Assembly (NCBI GenBank): GCA_902784755.1
Contig: CACZVX010000017.1
Coordinates: 1-64,000, forward strand
Origin: an uncultured Prevotellaceae bacterium
Lineage (GTDB): Bacteria; Bacteroidota; Bacteroidia; Bacteroidales; Bacteroidaceae
Reading direction: 5' to 3'
DNA length: 64,000 nucleotides
Part shown: piece after piece, positions 63,954 through 64,000 of the stretch
Layout of the letters: each line of letters opens with the position of its first letter
How positions within the stretch are numbered: the stretch's first letter is position 1
The notes under the pieces: generated by a model
Seen by the model: only the letters and a program-made list of their open reading frames with translations
Database searches by the model: none
Told to the model about the DNA's origin: nothing
Translations under genes and position numbers: made by a program

Positions 63954-64000
63954 ATTTTTGTTGTTTCTTTTTTTCAGCTAACCAGGTATCAGGCTATTAA

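Overview
The window reads as a chromosomal segment of a Bacteroidales gut or rumen commensal, most likely Prevotella or a close relative. The reasons are: Bacteroidetes-type -7 boxes (TAnnTTTG, mostly TATCTTTG or TATATTTG) in front of many genes, weak or absent Shine-Dalgarno sequences, many secreted lipoproteins, and family content typical of that order (DUF4468, DUF4251, DUF2023 next to flavodoxin, bifunctional DAHP synthase/chorismate mutase, short CstA, GumN-like protein). No rRNA, tRNA, CRISPR array, IS transposase, or SusC/SusD pair was recognised.

Layout. 1-5000 is an accessory patch: two AT-rich membrane-protein genes and an M6 peptidase sit between 113-bp inverted repeats, followed by dense short repeats and a candidate small RNA. 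5.0-9.6 kb carries a NERD-domain protein, a small hypothetical, a GH106-like rhamnosidase, an alpha/beta hydrolase and the remnant of a GH29-like fucosidase. 9.7-15.9 kb is a carbohydrate region: GH5 lipoprotein, RbsD/FucU-like lipoprotein, a large GH43-PL10-like fusion, a KdgF-like cupin lipoprotein, then a NUDIX hydrolase. 16.0-19.0 kb is a second accessory patch: a RelE/ParE-type toxin-antitoxin pair bounded by 17-bp inverted repeats, a von Willebrand A protein, and a sigma-factor-like protein fused to an A1S_2505/macro-like domain.

19-28.6 kb holds a DUF4468 protein, CutC, a transglutaminase-like protein, a Tat-exported aldo/keto reductase with Fe-S motifs, a solitary Vsr endonuclease, small lipoproteins, a beta-lactamase-fold hydrolase and a PL1 pectate lyase. 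28.7-36.7 kb has a thioredoxin-esterase fusion divergent from the lyase, a BASS transporter, YccF, PyrK-PyrD, a GumN-like protein, AroC and a cysteine-tailed SlyD-like FKBP. 36.9-49.4 kb has an S8 protease, flavodoxin plus DUF2023, an acyl-CoA ligase, a GH3 glycosidase, PepD, CstA and MetY. 49.5-53.5 kb is an envelope-quality cluster (M48 lipoprotein, a second small HExxH protein, a membrane HTH regulator, NfeD, SPFH protein). The remainder carries a WecB-like epimerase, an EEP-family protein, an RND pump with its adaptor, and an aromatic amino acid operon (pheA, aminotransferase, DAHP synthase/chorismate mutase, tyrA).

Functionally, PL1, PL10-like, KdgF-like, GH43, GH106, GH5 and GH3 enzymes suggest use of pectic and hemicellulosic plant polymers, but they are scattered instead of forming a classic utilisation locus. 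The most unusual items are the sigma/A1S_2505 fusion beside the vWA gene, the 25-bp tandem duplication that breaks the peptidase signal peptide, the two repeat-bounded islets, and an intergenic-type repeat lodged in frame in the epimerase gene.
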